NCBI GenBank assembly: GCA_946122785.1 | Contig: CAMGYJ010000010.1 | Coordinates: 10,267,467 to 10,331,466 of the forward strand | DNA: 64,000 bases | Direction of reading: 5' to 3' | Origin: Linum tenue | Lineage: Eukaryota > Streptophyta > Magnoliopsida > Malpighiales > Linaceae | Part shown: in pieces, positions 36,608 through 49,000 of the stretch | Position numbering within the stretch: position 1 is the first letter of the stretch | Layout of the letters: every line of letters starts with the position of its first letter | The notes under the pieces: model-generated | Databases searched by the model: none | What the model saw: the letters and a program-made list of their open reading frames with translations, nothing else | What the model was told of the DNA's origin: nothing | Position numbers and translations under genes: made by a program

Positions 36608-36879
36608 CAATCTTCATAGTCGTCAGCTGTTGTGGCGTGTCCTCCAGGGGTTTGCTAATGCAATTTGATGGGGGCATTAAGAAGGGGCTTAGGTGCAATT
36701 TGATTGGCCCTAAGAGATGCAATGATTTGGTGCCAAATACCACAATTTAAATCATGATCGAGTTGTGACTCGTCCCAAATACCACAATTTAAATCCTGAC
36801 TGGGGCCCAAGTATAAACTCTAGCCGAGTGCAACATTGGAAAAATATGTTTTAAATTTCAAACCCGGCAGTCCATGTAC

Positions 36880-38176
36880 GGGAGCGGTTACGGTGGTTAC
36901 TACTTTTGTAGTAATCACCGTGGTTACTACTTTTGTAGTAATCACCGTGGTTACTAAGGGTAAATTGGGTATGGAAAAATAAATTATATTAATTAATTTT
37001 TTAATAAATCACATTTTAGGTAGTTACAAAAATCTATTAATTAAAATTCTCTCTTTTTCTCTCACTTCCTTAATCTCCAGCCAGATCTCCTTTCCATATT
37101 TTTCTCAATCTTTCTGAAAAAAAAACATGAAATCAGTACCAATCCATTAGACAACCACTACACGAAAACTACCATTGCAGAAATAAATCTATACCATTAC
37201 ACGAAAACTACCAATATAAACAATCTATACCATTGCATATATGAAGAGAATTATGAACATTGAGGCTTGAACCAATATCATTAGACTTTGAAGAACTACC
37301 AAACTAGCTTTGCTAATACTAATACACATGTAATGAACCAATACCAATCTAAAGTGTCACACTACCAAACGAAGATGAATGAATATCATGTTGTTATCAT
37401 AACGTTTCATCACAACCGAAACACCCTCCGGCCGCCGCCGCCGTCTACGGCGGAGAAGAAGCATTATTATTATTACCACCGGCCGTCGTCTGAACTTTCG
37501 CAATCAACCTCCCAAGCTTACTCAACGTCTCCCTCGCTGCAACCGTATCATGATGATTCTCCCCACAAATGGAAGCCCTAATGAAAATCGCCTTCTTGAT
37601 CAAATCATCCCCAACATCGAAAACCCCACTTCTCAGCATCAGCTTCGCCCTCGTCTCCAGCATCGTAGCCCTCGTCAGCGCCACCCAGGCCGAGAAGAGG
37701 CCGCCCCAAACGGCGAAGCTAATGCGGACGCGGGGCGCATTCATCCGGACGGCCTGGGTTCCGCCGGTGAGGCGAGTCCCGACGGGGGAGTTGTAAACCC
37801 CTTTGATGAAGTGGAAGACGGAGCCGCCGACTGCGCCCATGCCGAAAGCTCCACCGATGTCGTCGAGGATTCGGTCCGGGCAGGGCTCCCTGGATGTCTC
37901 TGGCGTACCCGTGTCGGCTGATTTGATGAAAAGGGAGACTTCTCGAGGGGGAGAGAAGTTCTAGGCGGTGGTGGCTGACGGAGGAGGGAGGACAGAACTA
38001 GGGTTTGGGTAGATTATATAGAATAATCAGGTGTGGTCATTTTTTAATTTCCAAAATTACCCTAAAAGAATCTTGACCGTAAGATTAAAAAGGAAGGGAA
38101 AATAATTAATCAAATGGTATATAAAGAAGTTGCCACCGTGATTACTAAAAAACAAGTAATCACCCTAACCCATTTC
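36880..38176. mobile_element. Pack-MULE-like element carrying a TIM17 fragment
   Basis: It is inserted in the family-2 LTR, with GTCCATGTAC duplicated at 36870-36879 and 38177-38186 (9-10 bp, Mutator-type). The ends GGGAGCGGTTACGGTGGTTA and GAAATGGGTTAGGGTGATTA are imperfect inverted repeats (about 16 of the first 22 positions match). The subterminal 'gtagtaatcaccgtggttac' is tandemly repeated at the left. The interior (37430-37990) is GC-rich and coding on the minus strand. No transposase. Confidence 0.8.
37445..37912 (-). pseudogene. Chimeric ORF: TIM17 N-terminus fused to a second gene fragment
   Basis: The open frame runs 37912-37445 (155 codons plus TAG). Its first part reads [17 protein letters not shown], then [19 protein letters not shown] and [12 protein letters not shown]...[11 protein letters not shown]. 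This is the N-terminal half of plant TIM17, the channel subunit of the mitochondrial TIM23 translocase. After GGLFSA the TIM17 sequence stops and unrelated sequence follows ([18 protein letters not shown]... [18 protein letters not shown]), which has the look of a TPR/kinesin-light-chain-type repeat. At the expected TIM17 start the codon is ACG (37912-37910) instead of ATG; the next in-frame ATG is 37840. It is a captured, rearranged copy. Expression is unknown. Confidence 0.8.
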
Positions 38177-39382
38177 GTCCATGTACCCCTACTTCAACTG
38201 TTTGAAACATTATCTAGCAATTAATTTTTGGTTAAAACCATGGACTATAATTAAAAGCAATTGGAAATGTAAATGGTTTTGAGCACCACCCCCTATCTAG
38301 TAATCATAAATTGCCGAACCGAATGCAAGTGTGTGATATGAGTGGTTGTAAACCGTAGGGAAGCGCAACAAGTGAAAATGCTTCACTCTCTCGGTCGTTA
38401 GGCCAAGAGATATCAAATCATGCTAGCAAAGTAGGTCTCTTGGCCAATTGACTAAGGGTTGCTTAGACTTCTCTATCGAACTATAGTAAAAATTCTAGCT
38501 TTTGAAAGCCTCTTAACAAGAAGGGGATTTCCCTCTTCCTAGGTCAAATTGGCATAAGAGTTGGAAATGGAAAACACAACACAACCTTCATGAAAATACC
38601 TCAATACTTGCATTAAAACACAACCAAGTGAAAGAAGGCAACTACTCCATGCTAAAATGTGGGAATACACAAAGGAGAAGAGAAGAGACCATCTTGAGAG
38701 GGTTGCCTTCTTCCTTTGGCGTGGAGATCAACCTTTGAGGATGAAATTCCCAAATCTTGGAGCTTAAATGAAACCCTAACCTTCTTCTCCTCTCTTGTTC
38801 TTCCTTTCTCTCTCTAGAAATTTGAGGAAGAAGAAGTTTTTCTCACACTAGGCTCTCCCCCTCTTCTTTCAACTCAATTAGGCTTCTCCACTTTTCTACC
38901 CAGATCGACGACTATTCACGGTCACAGTTCACGGCTGTAACTCCAAGCCTGTACCGTGTTCCTGGACAAAAATGTGTCGTTTCACCTTAAACTCTTCACG
39001 GTCTGGAGGGAATTATCACGGTCGAGTGCCCATGATTTCATTTAGCCCAGCGAGGCGCGTGGAAGGTTCTGGATCCTCTGCACTTCATGATGGATTTTTT
39101 TCCAGAAATACCACTAAAAATTCCAAAAATACCACCCATGTACTAAAAATTGCAAAAATACCACCCTTTCTCGAAAACTGCTGGGTGAAGTGCGGTTTTC
39201 GACAAAAACTGCATGGGTAGGGGGCGATTTTACTAACCGCATGGCGCCGGGGCGGTTTGCTATATATTTTTTGTTTTCCCCACAAAGACTATAATTGGTC
39301 GTGGCACAATTGTATTAATTGTTTTTTTTTTGTGTGCCAGAAGTCCTAGGTTCGAAACACCATCATTGCATATTAAATTTTA

Positions 39383-40712
39383 GGGTTAATACCTTATTTT
39401 GGCCCGAACTATGACCATATAATCAACTTTGACCCGTGGTTTTAGAAATTAACATCCTGGCCTCAACTATACACCATATAGACTCAATTGGCAGACACGT
39501 GTTTTGACCATCAATTTGGAAGGTCAACACCGTTGATTGTTAGTCAACCTGCCATGTCATTGCCTCGTCAGCCTAAAAATAATTAAAAAAATTCAAATCC
39601 AAATTATTTTCCTAATTTTTATTATTTATCATTTTCAAATTAACCAAATTATAAAATTATAAAAATATAAAATACAAATTGGCCATTAACACATGAATCT
39701 GGCGAGTGGCGAACACTCTTATCCCTCCCCAATATCCATTATTTTTTCCAGATCCCCTTTCAATCGCTCCCGTACGACTCGCCTAAGAGCTTGAAGTATA
39801 TGAGCCGAATCAAATCCCAGCAAATCCAGGAGCTGTTGAAGATGGTCGGCGCCGCGCTGGGGAGCTCGAGTTCGAGATGGCTTAGAACGCCTACATCAAG
39901 CTCGTCCTTCACGCCCTCAAGCACAAGATCCATGTCGTCTTCACAACGCCTTCGACGTCGGGGGATGCTCGTACCGACTCAAAACCGTTCAATTCGATCT
40001 GCGACAACTGATCTTACAGCCTCTCAAATCCAGATCTGAGCAGATTGTCCGACATGCTTGGCAGCAACGGTCTCAATAGAACTCGTCATAATAGAACTCG
40101 CATCCACGGCCTCCTCTCTCGCATCCGTTCACGTTCCCGCGGAGCACGATGACCGGATTAATCGACGATCTGTCTCCTCCCCTGCCATTTCGCATGCCGC
40201 CACCAGCACCTCGTCGGCCCCCAGCTCTTCTCGGCTCAGGCGCGAACATAGCAGCGGGAATGCTCCGCCAGTGGTGGCGTGTCTCCTTCAGGATCTTTGT
40301 CTATCTATGATTATCAAATTTCCAGGCGTTCATACTGGAAAAAGAAAGAGAAGGCCGCCTTAGTTGTAAGAGATAAAGAAAGGGGAATTCAACAGGAGAG
40401 AGAGAGAGAGAGAATTTGAGTGGTGGAATTGTTCGATTTTTATTTTTATTATTATTCATTATCTAATCATATAAAGAAAATATGAAAATAATTTGTAATT
40501 TGAATTTATTTTTAATTTGGTGCTGACATGACAGTGAGCTGGATCGTTGACCGTTAGTCAACGGTGTTGACCGTCCAAATTGATGGTCAAAACACGCGTC
40601 TGGCCAATTGAATCTATATGTTGTATAGTTGAGTCCATGATGTTAATTTTTAAAACTACGGGCCAAAGTTGATTATATGGTTATAGTTCGGGCCAAAATA
40701 AGGTATTAACCC
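39383..40712. mobile_element. MULE-like element with ~190-bp inverted ends and captured DNA
   Basis: The terminal inverted repeats begin GGGTTAATACCTTATTTTGG on both ends and stay similar for about 190 bp. The duplication TAAATTTTA is exact (39374-39382; 40713-40721). The interior 39720-40370 is GC-rich, unlike the AT-rich surroundings. No transposase. It is nested in the element at 39092-41362. Confidence 0.9.
39840..39990 (+). pseudogene. Captured EMC8/9-like fragment
   Basis: One plus-strand frame reads GELEFEMA-stop-NAYIKLVLHALKHK (about 39858-39925). It resembles the N-terminus of plant ER membrane complex subunit 8/9 proteins (UPF0172/COX4-neighbour family), where the stop would be a glutamine. 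The frame then runs into unrelated sequence. The match is short (about 20 residues) but distinctive; a search is needed to confirm it. Confidence 0.55.
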
Positions 40713-41624
40713 TAAATTTTATATTTAGTAGAGATAAAAAAAAAGAAGCATGTTGTGGTTGTTCGAACCTAGATAATAAACAATTAACTAAATTCAGCAC
40801 AACATTTACGCCACCAGACTACAACTCTTTTGTTGAAACAATTTTGCACAACTAAATCCTCAATAACTTTGGACGACCATAACTTTGTGCTCCAAAATCC
40901 AAACTTCATGAAAAAAATTTTATTCCGCCTAAATTTTCAACCACTAAAATTTTATCATAGACATAATTTCGGAATGTATGTGGATTAGTGAAAAGGGAAG
41001 GTAAAGTTATCCCAAAACCACGTATATCCAAAAACAATTCCTGTTTTGAAAGTTTATTCATAGTAAAAGTTGTAGTCCTTGAAAAGTTATGCGGAATCAA
41101 AAAAAATTTCATGTCGTTCGGATTTCGGAGCACAAAGTTATGGATGGCCAAAGTTTGAAAAAATCGAAAAAGCCCATTCGGGTTAACAAACAACAGCGGT
41201 TTGCGCCTTGCAAGATCTCGAAAAGTTATGCGGAATCAAATTTTTTTTTTTTTTACTATAATCGGATATCCGAGAACAAAGAATGGTGGTATTTTTGGAA
41301 TTTTTCGGGGTTGGGTGGTATTTTGTAATTTTTTTTAAAAGTGATATTTCTAGAAAATGTCCCTTCATGGTGGGAGCTCCATTATCACAGTCTGGCTGAC
41401 CATGAAAACTAGGCTTCCATCGTGATCCTCAGCTAATTCTTCTCTTCTATCTGTTTTCGTCCTTTTTCATCCAACTTTCGTTCCAAAGGTCGATTCCATC
41501 TGCTAGGATCTGAAACACACTAGAAATAAGCACAACCTATCGTAAAACCGAACCTCAATGAGTGAAAAAATGTCAAACGTCTAAAGAATAAGTGGGTAAA
41601 ATGTGTGCAATTGGACTCGAATCA

Positions 41625-43061
41625 CTCTCCCACACTTGGACGTTTGTTTGTCCCAAGCAAACCAATTTCAAACAAGGTAATATCTCAACCTAACAAGATA
41701 ACTTGGGGACACATCAAAGGGCTCAAAGCTGGTGAATCTCAATGGCTATTGGGCATCAACACTTGGACAATCACAAACAATACTGTCATCCACCACAAAC
41801 GACATTCGAATGCATTAAGAACGTGCAAACGAAAAGTTCTGACTCACAAATCAATACAAGTCTCGACAAGACAACTCACCAACCACAATTAACCATACAT
41901 AGAGATCAAATCCAAAAAACAAATGAATTGCCGAAATAGGTCCTCACGGGATAAGACATGAATAAGCAAAATGAGAAATGAATCACTCAATCTTGACCAG
42001 TGGGGTCGGGACCATTTGATGCAAAAGATATGCATATCAACGCTCATCCCTATCATCTCTTCACCACAACGGAAACCTCTAAATGCTAGAGTTCACAAGA
42101 TGGTTGTCATAACTAGCTCGTCCGGATTTCTTAGGCACTGGTTCAAATGATTGGCAATGGTCTTGGACATGGGAAAAATGCCTTTTGGGTCGTGGAAAGC
42201 AAAGCATGAGGTTCTACATCTTCAACCTAAAACCAAAGGTTCTATGTTTTTTACTAGAACCTTTCCAACAATCAACGGCCACTGACATCGGCCAAAAACG
42301 ATACTTCCTTTCTTCCAAACCACTACCAATCACGAACTACATTCAAGCACACTTTCTCAGCCACACCTGCTATCCAATTTCAAAGCATAGTAGTGAAGGA
42401 GGTCAACAAGAAATTAGTTGTTTCAATCGATTGAATGCCAAGAAACCTTATCCAGAGCATACACATTATCCTTTGTGGCAATGCTCTGTCTTTTATTTAC
42501 CCCGTTTATTACCACTTTTTCAATTCCTTTTTTCTACTTTCCTTTCCTTTTCTCTTTTTTTTGGGGGGGGGGGGGGGCATTAGGGAGCTAAACCCATACC
42601 ACTTTTACACTTAACGAACAATGCTCGCTATTAAGAACTTCCTCCAACACTACCCTTTTTATTCCTAGCAGGAACCGTCCAAAATCCACCTATGTAGAAC
42701 CTCAATGGAGCTCAAAAGCGAGAGCTCCGAGACACAAGGGTGACTCACAATAATTTGGACACGAAGAAAGCAACATGAATGTTACTCGCCATGGTAAGAG
42801 GGATCTAATCATACATGAAAAAGAAGATCGGAAAAAATCTCACATGGCTACCTAATCCCCCAATCATCAATTCAATTTCACAAATTTCGATGCATGTCAA
42901 TTGCAATCAAAGAGTACTCGAGTCAAGACATCCATTCATTTGCACACATATGAGAACTAAACATTTGCACCAACTGATCACATTCATCCAAGTAGATTAT
43001 TGTCAATGGTTAGCACGTGTCAATAACTACCTCATCCTAGGCCAAGTTTAACCTAAAATGG
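41625..43061 (-). mobile_element. Internal 3' region of the family-2 gypsy element
   Basis: Upstream of the polypurine tract (41625-41637) on the minus strand lies about 1.4 kb of non-coding sequence. It begins with the TTGGGACAAACAAACGTCCA box that precedes the tract in plant gypsy elements. A run of about 15 G is at 42563-42577. No gag or pol motif is seen, so the coding part of the parent is lost. Confidence 0.6.
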
Positions 43062-43590
43062 TGTTGTCATATAGTGACAATAAAGAACGTATTCACTCGG
43101 GTCCCAGTACCCTAGCCTACTTCCCACGTTGTTGTTATCTAGCCGATCGGTTTAAGGGTTTGTGTTTGAGGATATCAGCGAACTAACTAGTCTAGAGATT
43201 AAATACAGATAAAGCAGGTACTTCGGGGAACTATCCCTCACCCTAGCCTATGACTACTATGCAATGTCTAGATAATTAAGATTTGTCGAATGTGGTGAGT
43301 GAGCTCTTTTCCATGGGATTTCATGGTTATCCACCCGCCTCCGAGTACGGCTCCCCTAAAACCATGTAAGTCACATCGATATAGGCTATCATATATGGGG
43401 CATTAAGAACATAGCTCCTTTTAATGGATACAACCCACCGTCCACACTGAGGTTTCATCTCGGGTTCTATCTAGGGCGGCATTCATATGGCAGGGGTTTG
43501 GTTGCCTCGTCCACTATAGGATCCTATTTATATATCTAAGGGTAACATATCTCGGATACCACTTAAGTTTGAGAATTGGAGTAGACATGC
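43062..43590 (-). mobile_element. Partial LTR of a further gypsy family
   Basis: It begins TGTTGTCATATAGTGACAAT (LTR end on the minus strand) and contains the 'ttatctagccgatcggttt' and 'actatccctcaccctagcc' blocks, equivalent in position to LTR 3' halves of the other families. It is cut at 43590 by the family-1 LTR. Confidence 0.5.
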
Positions 43591-44909
43591 TGACTCGCTA
43601 TGACACAACTCCTAACAATGGCCATGTGTAACCAATGAAAGGGACTGTAGTATAGTGGCATAAGTAATAAATATCGAATCCACGGGTATCTAGAGTTACT
43701 ATTACTCAACTTTAGTTCATTACCTCGCAAACCAGATTAAGATAGAAGAACTATAACTACTCTACGAACTAAACTAGGTAAAACTACTAATTCCAGGTTG
43801 AGAACTCACTTAGGTATGATACCTCCTAGTCTGCAGTTAGGCCACGTTGTAATTCACCCAATCCAATTCAGTTGACAGATATACTGCGGAAAGTTCTTGA
43901 CAAGTCTGAAATCTCAACTAAAGTAATCCAGACCCTCTCAGTTCGAATACCCGACGGACGACTAACCTCCACCGGCATAAACTAACCAAGGCAATAACAC
44001 ACCAAACTTCCTCCACTGGCTTTAATTCAGTACAGAGCAATGAATCAATTTATGGACTAAAGCAATCGATCCACTACTTCCAATTAAGGTTGCACTATTA
44101 ACCTATACAGAGACTATCGTTCTAGGTTAAAGCAGGGATCACATAAGTTAGATCAAGACTCATGCAATAATGATTAATATTCAATTGAATGTAAAACTTC
44201 AATCAATCATGAGTTCAAGTTCATACAAATCTAGGGTTCCTCAAAACCTAAGTGAAGGGAAGTTACTTCATAGAGAAGAGAGAGAATGCAGAAATCTGAT
44301 CTAGATCCTCAATCTCCATCTCCAAGCTTGATTTCTGAGCTCCAATGGTGAAGAAATCCTCCAAAATAGCTCCAAGAATGATCCAAGGTGATCTCTCTCT
44401 AGGGTTCATCCCTTGGGTGTTTGAGATCCAAAATCCAGCTCTCCCTCTTTAAAATCCGCAAAAACGCATTTATAGAGCTGCTAGAGGCAAAGTTACGGCC
44501 ATCCCATAACTTTGAAATGTGTACTGCTTTAAAGGCCAGCCCGTAACTTTGGATAGGCTGTCGTCTTTTTGTCCTTTCTCCCTCATTCGAACTTCAAATC
44601 AGTCGTTGTTTGATCCCAGACGCTCGTAGTCTTTTCCTCTTTCTTTACATGCCTAGATTACATGAATTTTTCCCCATTAAAAGACGTAGAAATCCATTCT
44701 TCCTTGGGTCATGCCCGAGTTTCTTCCCCCCGAGTCACCAATTGATCTCTAATTGACTTGAAACTTGCGCCTATGCTTCACTTTACATGCAAAACCTGAT
44801 ATATGAAAATGGAACACAACCTAGCATAAAATAGGTCAAAGTATGATAAACACCAAGCTAAACAATCAAGAAATGAGGGTTAAAAACATGTGCAAATTTA
44901 GTATTATCA
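43591..44909 (-). mobile_element. Gypsy family-1 3' LTR (copy D)
   Basis: On the minus strand it starts TGATAATACTAAATTTGCAC and ends CATAGCGAGTCA, 1319 bp. TCTATAAATG (about 44468-44477, minus strand) is a likely TATA box. The internal region continues to the right through a degenerate polypurine tract AAGTGTGAGGGAAA. It is more diverged than copies A and C. Confidence 0.82.
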
Positions 44910-46010
44910 AATTTCCCTCACACTTAACCGTTTGCATGTCCCCAAGCCAATCTAACTCAATCCAATGCAACTCTCTAGACCTTTACAGCAACATGTAACC
45001 CCGATCTTCGGTAGAGGACTTCCTAGATCATTTAGCAGTTTACGAGGTCAACCAGTTTCCTAAGACATGCCCTATTTCTCTTAATGCGAGTACTAGACTC
45101 AAACCAGGATCATGCCAAGTAGTGGACCTAGGACAGATAATTCATGGATGAAGAGAATCACCCACATAACAACCAAGGACTCTTCGTATCGGGTGCTCTT
45201 CCATTCCATTCCAATCGTTGGAACCCCTTTAACCTTATTATTTTTTGTTTTCTTTTGTTTTTCACATTCTCACTTTGTTGGGGTTCCAAACTGCAGTTTT
45301 TATGCACGGTCGGCCCTTATTGGTATAGCAAGAGCAATTTCTGTACATCTTCACTCACCAGAGTACTTCTTTTAACTCCTTTTCCTCAACTCGTATGGAG
45401 GGTCAATGAAATTAAGGGGGGTCGAAAGCTCTATCCATGCCCTTAAAAACACATCTTCGAGTAGGCAAACCGTTCAACGAGTGAAATTTTTACTTGTACT
45501 AGAGACGGCTTAGCATCACCTTGTAGGACTACCCCACCAAGGATCACTAAAACCTCTTCCAAAACCAAATTTTGTGCAATGAACTGTACCACACACTTGG
45601 GCTTACCCCATGTTTAAAATTTCAATTTTTTCAACATGGAAGACCAACTGCTTTTCGTTACGCACAATTGAGCACCCTTTTACGATACATGAGTCCACAA
45701 CACAGCCCAAGAAGAGTCATATACCACATGAATCAAAGGTCCTAAAACCACTAGTTCACACAATCAACCGACACAACAAAGAGAAAGATATGACATATCT
45801 TATACTTCAGCATCCTCCATAGTGCTACAACTACCTTCTTAGGTTGCGTAGTACTATAAAAGCTGTCAATTCAAAGCATACTAAGCAAGTTATTGCAAGG
45901 AATACTAGGTGGAGCCCTCAAATTTGTAAAATTTGGACAGTGGACTAGGCTCCAAACACACACATACAACCAAACATTCACACGCATACACAATCAAACA
46001 CCCCCTGATA
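44910..46010 (-). mobile_element. 3' internal region of gypsy copy D
   Basis: Non-coding; matches 20238-20941 and extends beyond it. It is interrupted at 46010 by another gypsy element that inserted in a C5/G5 run and resumes at 50449. This places the acidic ORF at 50739-51359 in the same minus-strand element. Confidence 0.7.
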
Positions 46011-46015
46011 GACCG

Positions 46016-49000
46016 TTATTTACACATGTTTTGACCCTCGTTCTTACACCGTTTGAGGTGTTGATTCTCGTGTTTTAGGCCGATTTCACGCTAGGCTGTG
46101 CTTGTTTGTGATATTTCAGGTCCTAGTACGTGAATGGAGGCTTGGGAGCGAGTCTGGGGTCGATTGGACGAAGATAGGACGCGTGGCGAGGTGTCAAGGA
46201 AGCCGCACGGGCAAAACAGGGCATCACACGGCCGTGCTAAGTGCAATTCTGGCCGTGTGATATTTGCCGAGGCCGAGCACGGGCAAACAGGGATTCTCAC
46301 ACGGCCGTGCACCCTGGCCATGTGACAAGCCTGAGGATCGAACTTAATGAAACGTTGCGTTTTGAGCCGCACGGCCAAGTGGGTGAGTCGCGCGGCCGTG
46401 CACCCTGGTCGTGCGAGTCGGGGAATCCTGGTTTTTAGAGCCTATTCTGATGCTGATGGCGCTGCTGACGATGACGCGTTCATGAACGACATCGACCTCG
46501 ACAATCTTGGCGACGAGTAGGCTGTACTCGTTGCCCGTCTCAGTGTGTTTTATTTTTCGTTTTAGACTTTTGGGTGTTTGCTCCATGTGTGAGGATCTTG
46601 AACTTAGTGTCGTTTGTTTTTCTTTTTCTTTTGTGGTTTGTTTCTGATGTAGCCGTCTAGGCTAACACTTATCCCTAACGCACAGTGTGCTAGTGTGTTT
46701 TTGGTGTTCGATTCGTGCAGAACTGTCCCTTCTCCAGTTTGTTTCTCGCTGACTGGTCCACTTCCAGTCCCCCAGCAGTGTTTCAATCCGGTAACATCGT
46801 TCCCCTTATCTCTCCCTCTACTCCATTGCGGGCAATGTCGTGCTTAAGTGTGGGGGGTGCTTTGTATTGGTTGGAATATATATTTGGGTGCTTGGAGACT
46901 AGTCCGTTGTCCGAATCTTACGATTTGAGGGCTCCAAGTACTGCTGTTTGATCATATTGGCACTATGTTTTGATGGATGAATTGATTGGTTTTCGGATTA
47001 ATGCATGACAACTTGTTTGCGACTAGGACAACCTATGATGAGGACTGAGATGTGCAGTAGAACGATGTAGGGGTTCAGTTTTTCAACTGTTTGCTTGCCA
47101 ACTGTGACTTGATCTGATCACTTGTTCTTGACAGTTGTTTATGCATCTAGTTCAGGGTATCAGAATGTGAGATAGAGCATATAGGTAGCCATGTGAGATT
47201 TGAGCCTGCTCGTTTCTTTCTTGTGCGATAGATCCCTCTTCCATGATGTGTAGCATTCACGTTGTCACTAGCTAAGATGATGGGGGCATAGGATTAGCCC
47301 ACGCCCAAAACTGACTGTCCTGATGTGTCATATCCCCTAGTCAGCCCCTTTGAGCCGTGTGTTATCCTTTCTTTTGGTCTATAACGAAAAAAATCACCCT
47401 TGTTGCATCTTTTAGAAGGTTCCACAGAGTGGTTTTTTCATATTCTCTGCTGTTTCTGCTATAATTTATGTGAGTGTTGGAGGTAGTGCTTAAAAGTTGG
47501 GTAGGTGTTTGAAAAATGTGCAGAAGTGGTGGCTCTCTTGAGAAATGAAAAGAAAAATGAAAGTAAAACAAAGAAAAAATTTAAAGCAAAAGAGAGCCAC
47601 TACCAAAAATCTGAATGACGCCCATTAAGTAGTGTTTCTTAGCAGTCTGGCTTGGAAATGCTGATGTTTATACCTCCTTCGCTCTTGTGCTCTTGAGATA
47701 TTGAGTAATGCAGAATAGCAGAAAGAAAATACCGGTTTGTTTGACTGTGATTGTGTGTTTGGAAATGTGGAACCTTGTGCTATGAATACTTCCACCACTT
47801 AAAGGCCTTTTCCCCATGTCCAAGACCCTAGCCAGTCATTTGAACCTATGTCTAAGACCTCCTGATTAGTTAGTGGCAATGTAGTCAAAATCGCGCTTTA
47901 AAACTTAAAAACTTACGGTTTTACGCTTCTAGGTCACCAAAACGCTTTCGTTTCTATGTAAAAACTTTAGTGTATAAAATCAGACTAAATTGCGCTTTAA
48001 AACTTAAAAACTTACGGTTTTACGCTTCTAGTTCACTAAAACTCTGTGCGTTTTTACGCTTTTACTTCACTGAATAGGTATTCTTTTCATGAAATTAATT
48101 ATAAAAGTATATTTTAAAAATAAATCACCGACAATATGATATGTTTAAGATTAAAAGATACATACCAGATACTTTGATGCATTCTGAACTTCAATAAAGT
48201 AATCTAATTCACAGTCTAGGCTCTTCTAAAATTCATTAGCATGGAGGGGAAGGTGGCTTCTTGATAAGATTTATGTTTATGAACTTATTATTAAGAGACT
48301 ATAAGTTGCTCTACTTTAGACATGAATTGCAAGTATTTATTAACTTATCTAAATTTTTTGCACTCATATTTTTCATAGTATATGTCGTACTTAACATATT
48401 TTTAGTTCTTTTACAGTATGCGTCAAAAACTTACGCTTTTACGCTTTAATTCTACGTTTTACGATTTTACCCCCTTTCCGCTTCTAGGTAGAATCGCGCT
48501 TTTGACTGCATTGGTTAGTGGTGACACCCCATATGTGAACTCTAGCATTTAGAGGCTGCCATCATGGTGAAGAGATGATAGGGATTGAGAGAAATAGCAT
48601 GTGCATTTTTCGCATTAAATTGTCCTGACCCCACTGGTCGAGAGTGAGTGATTCATTTTCATATTCTTTATACTCTTGTACCCCGGTGAGGACCTAGATT
48701 TCTCGGTCTCTGTTCTGATGTCTTGAGTTGGATGCATGAGTTGACTGTTTTGAGTGAGTGGTTGAGTCAAGTCTAGGTTGGCTGGTGAACAGAAGAGAGA
48801 CTCTTCCTTTACTCGATTTTGCTGTACTCGAATGTCCTTTGTGGTGGTTGTCCCGGTTGCTATTGAGGTTGTTCATGTGTTGATGTTTGAAAACCAGTAC
48901 GACTCAAGTGTTCTGTGCCTTTATGACTTGTCCTCAATGTTGGTTGATTGAAATATGTAAGCTTACCTGGTGTCTGACTTGGTTTGCTTGGGGACAAGCA

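Larger units (their letters stand above)
31790..36720 (+). mobile_element. LINE (non-LTR) remnant split by nested elements
   Basis: Pieces of one plant LINE ORF2 are collinear. The RT motif FADDSYLFLQAS is near 31830, followed by GQRVNLHKSS, SYL..GRRSC and LQ/QSWRSKALSLEAKEVVIS (about 32060). The later RT/thumb piece is GIQWIS...FGKFD.FNMAMLAKQIW (about 32240-32350). A zinc-binding reverse-transcriptase region, WNLPIPQKLKFFLWWVVRG-like, is at about 32870. After a nested LTR block the frame resumes with VWLLAGKHH (about 35993), then a linker and an RNase H-like MQFDGGIKKG (about 36660). Stops and shifts are frequent. The 5' part is missing. Confidence 0.75.
39092..41362. mobile_element. MULE-like element hosting a second one
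   Basis: The left end is GGATTTTTTTCCAGAAATAC and the complement of the right end is GGACATTTTCTAGAAATATC. The flanks CTTCATGAT (39083-39091) and CTTCATGGT (41363-41371) form a 9-bp duplication with one mismatch. Subterminal 'aaaaataccacc' repeats occur on both sides. Excluding the nested element at 39383-40712 it is about 930 bp without coding sequence. A related block ('gtagtccttgaaaa.ttatgc') also occurs near 61081. Confidence 0.75.
36766..41624 (-). mobile_element. Gypsy family-2 3' LTR with nested MULE-like insertions
   Basis: On the minus strand it starts TGATTCGAGTCCAATTGCAC (41624) after the polypurine tract AAGTGTGGGAGAG, and ends GGGACGAGTCA (36766). Two insertions expand it: a Pack-MULE-like element at 36880-38176 and a MULE-like element at 39092-41362. 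Net LTR length is about 1.27 kb. The order of landmarks matches the plus-strand copy at 33011-35943. Confidence 0.8.

Noticed and set aside
37445..37912. Functional TIM17 gene
   Set aside because: The start codon is lost, only the N-terminal half is present, and it lies inside a MULE-like element.
18659..44909. Copies A to D as segmental duplications
   Set aside because: TG...CA ends, target duplications and an adjacent polypurine tract show that they are LTRs of a dispersed gypsy family.
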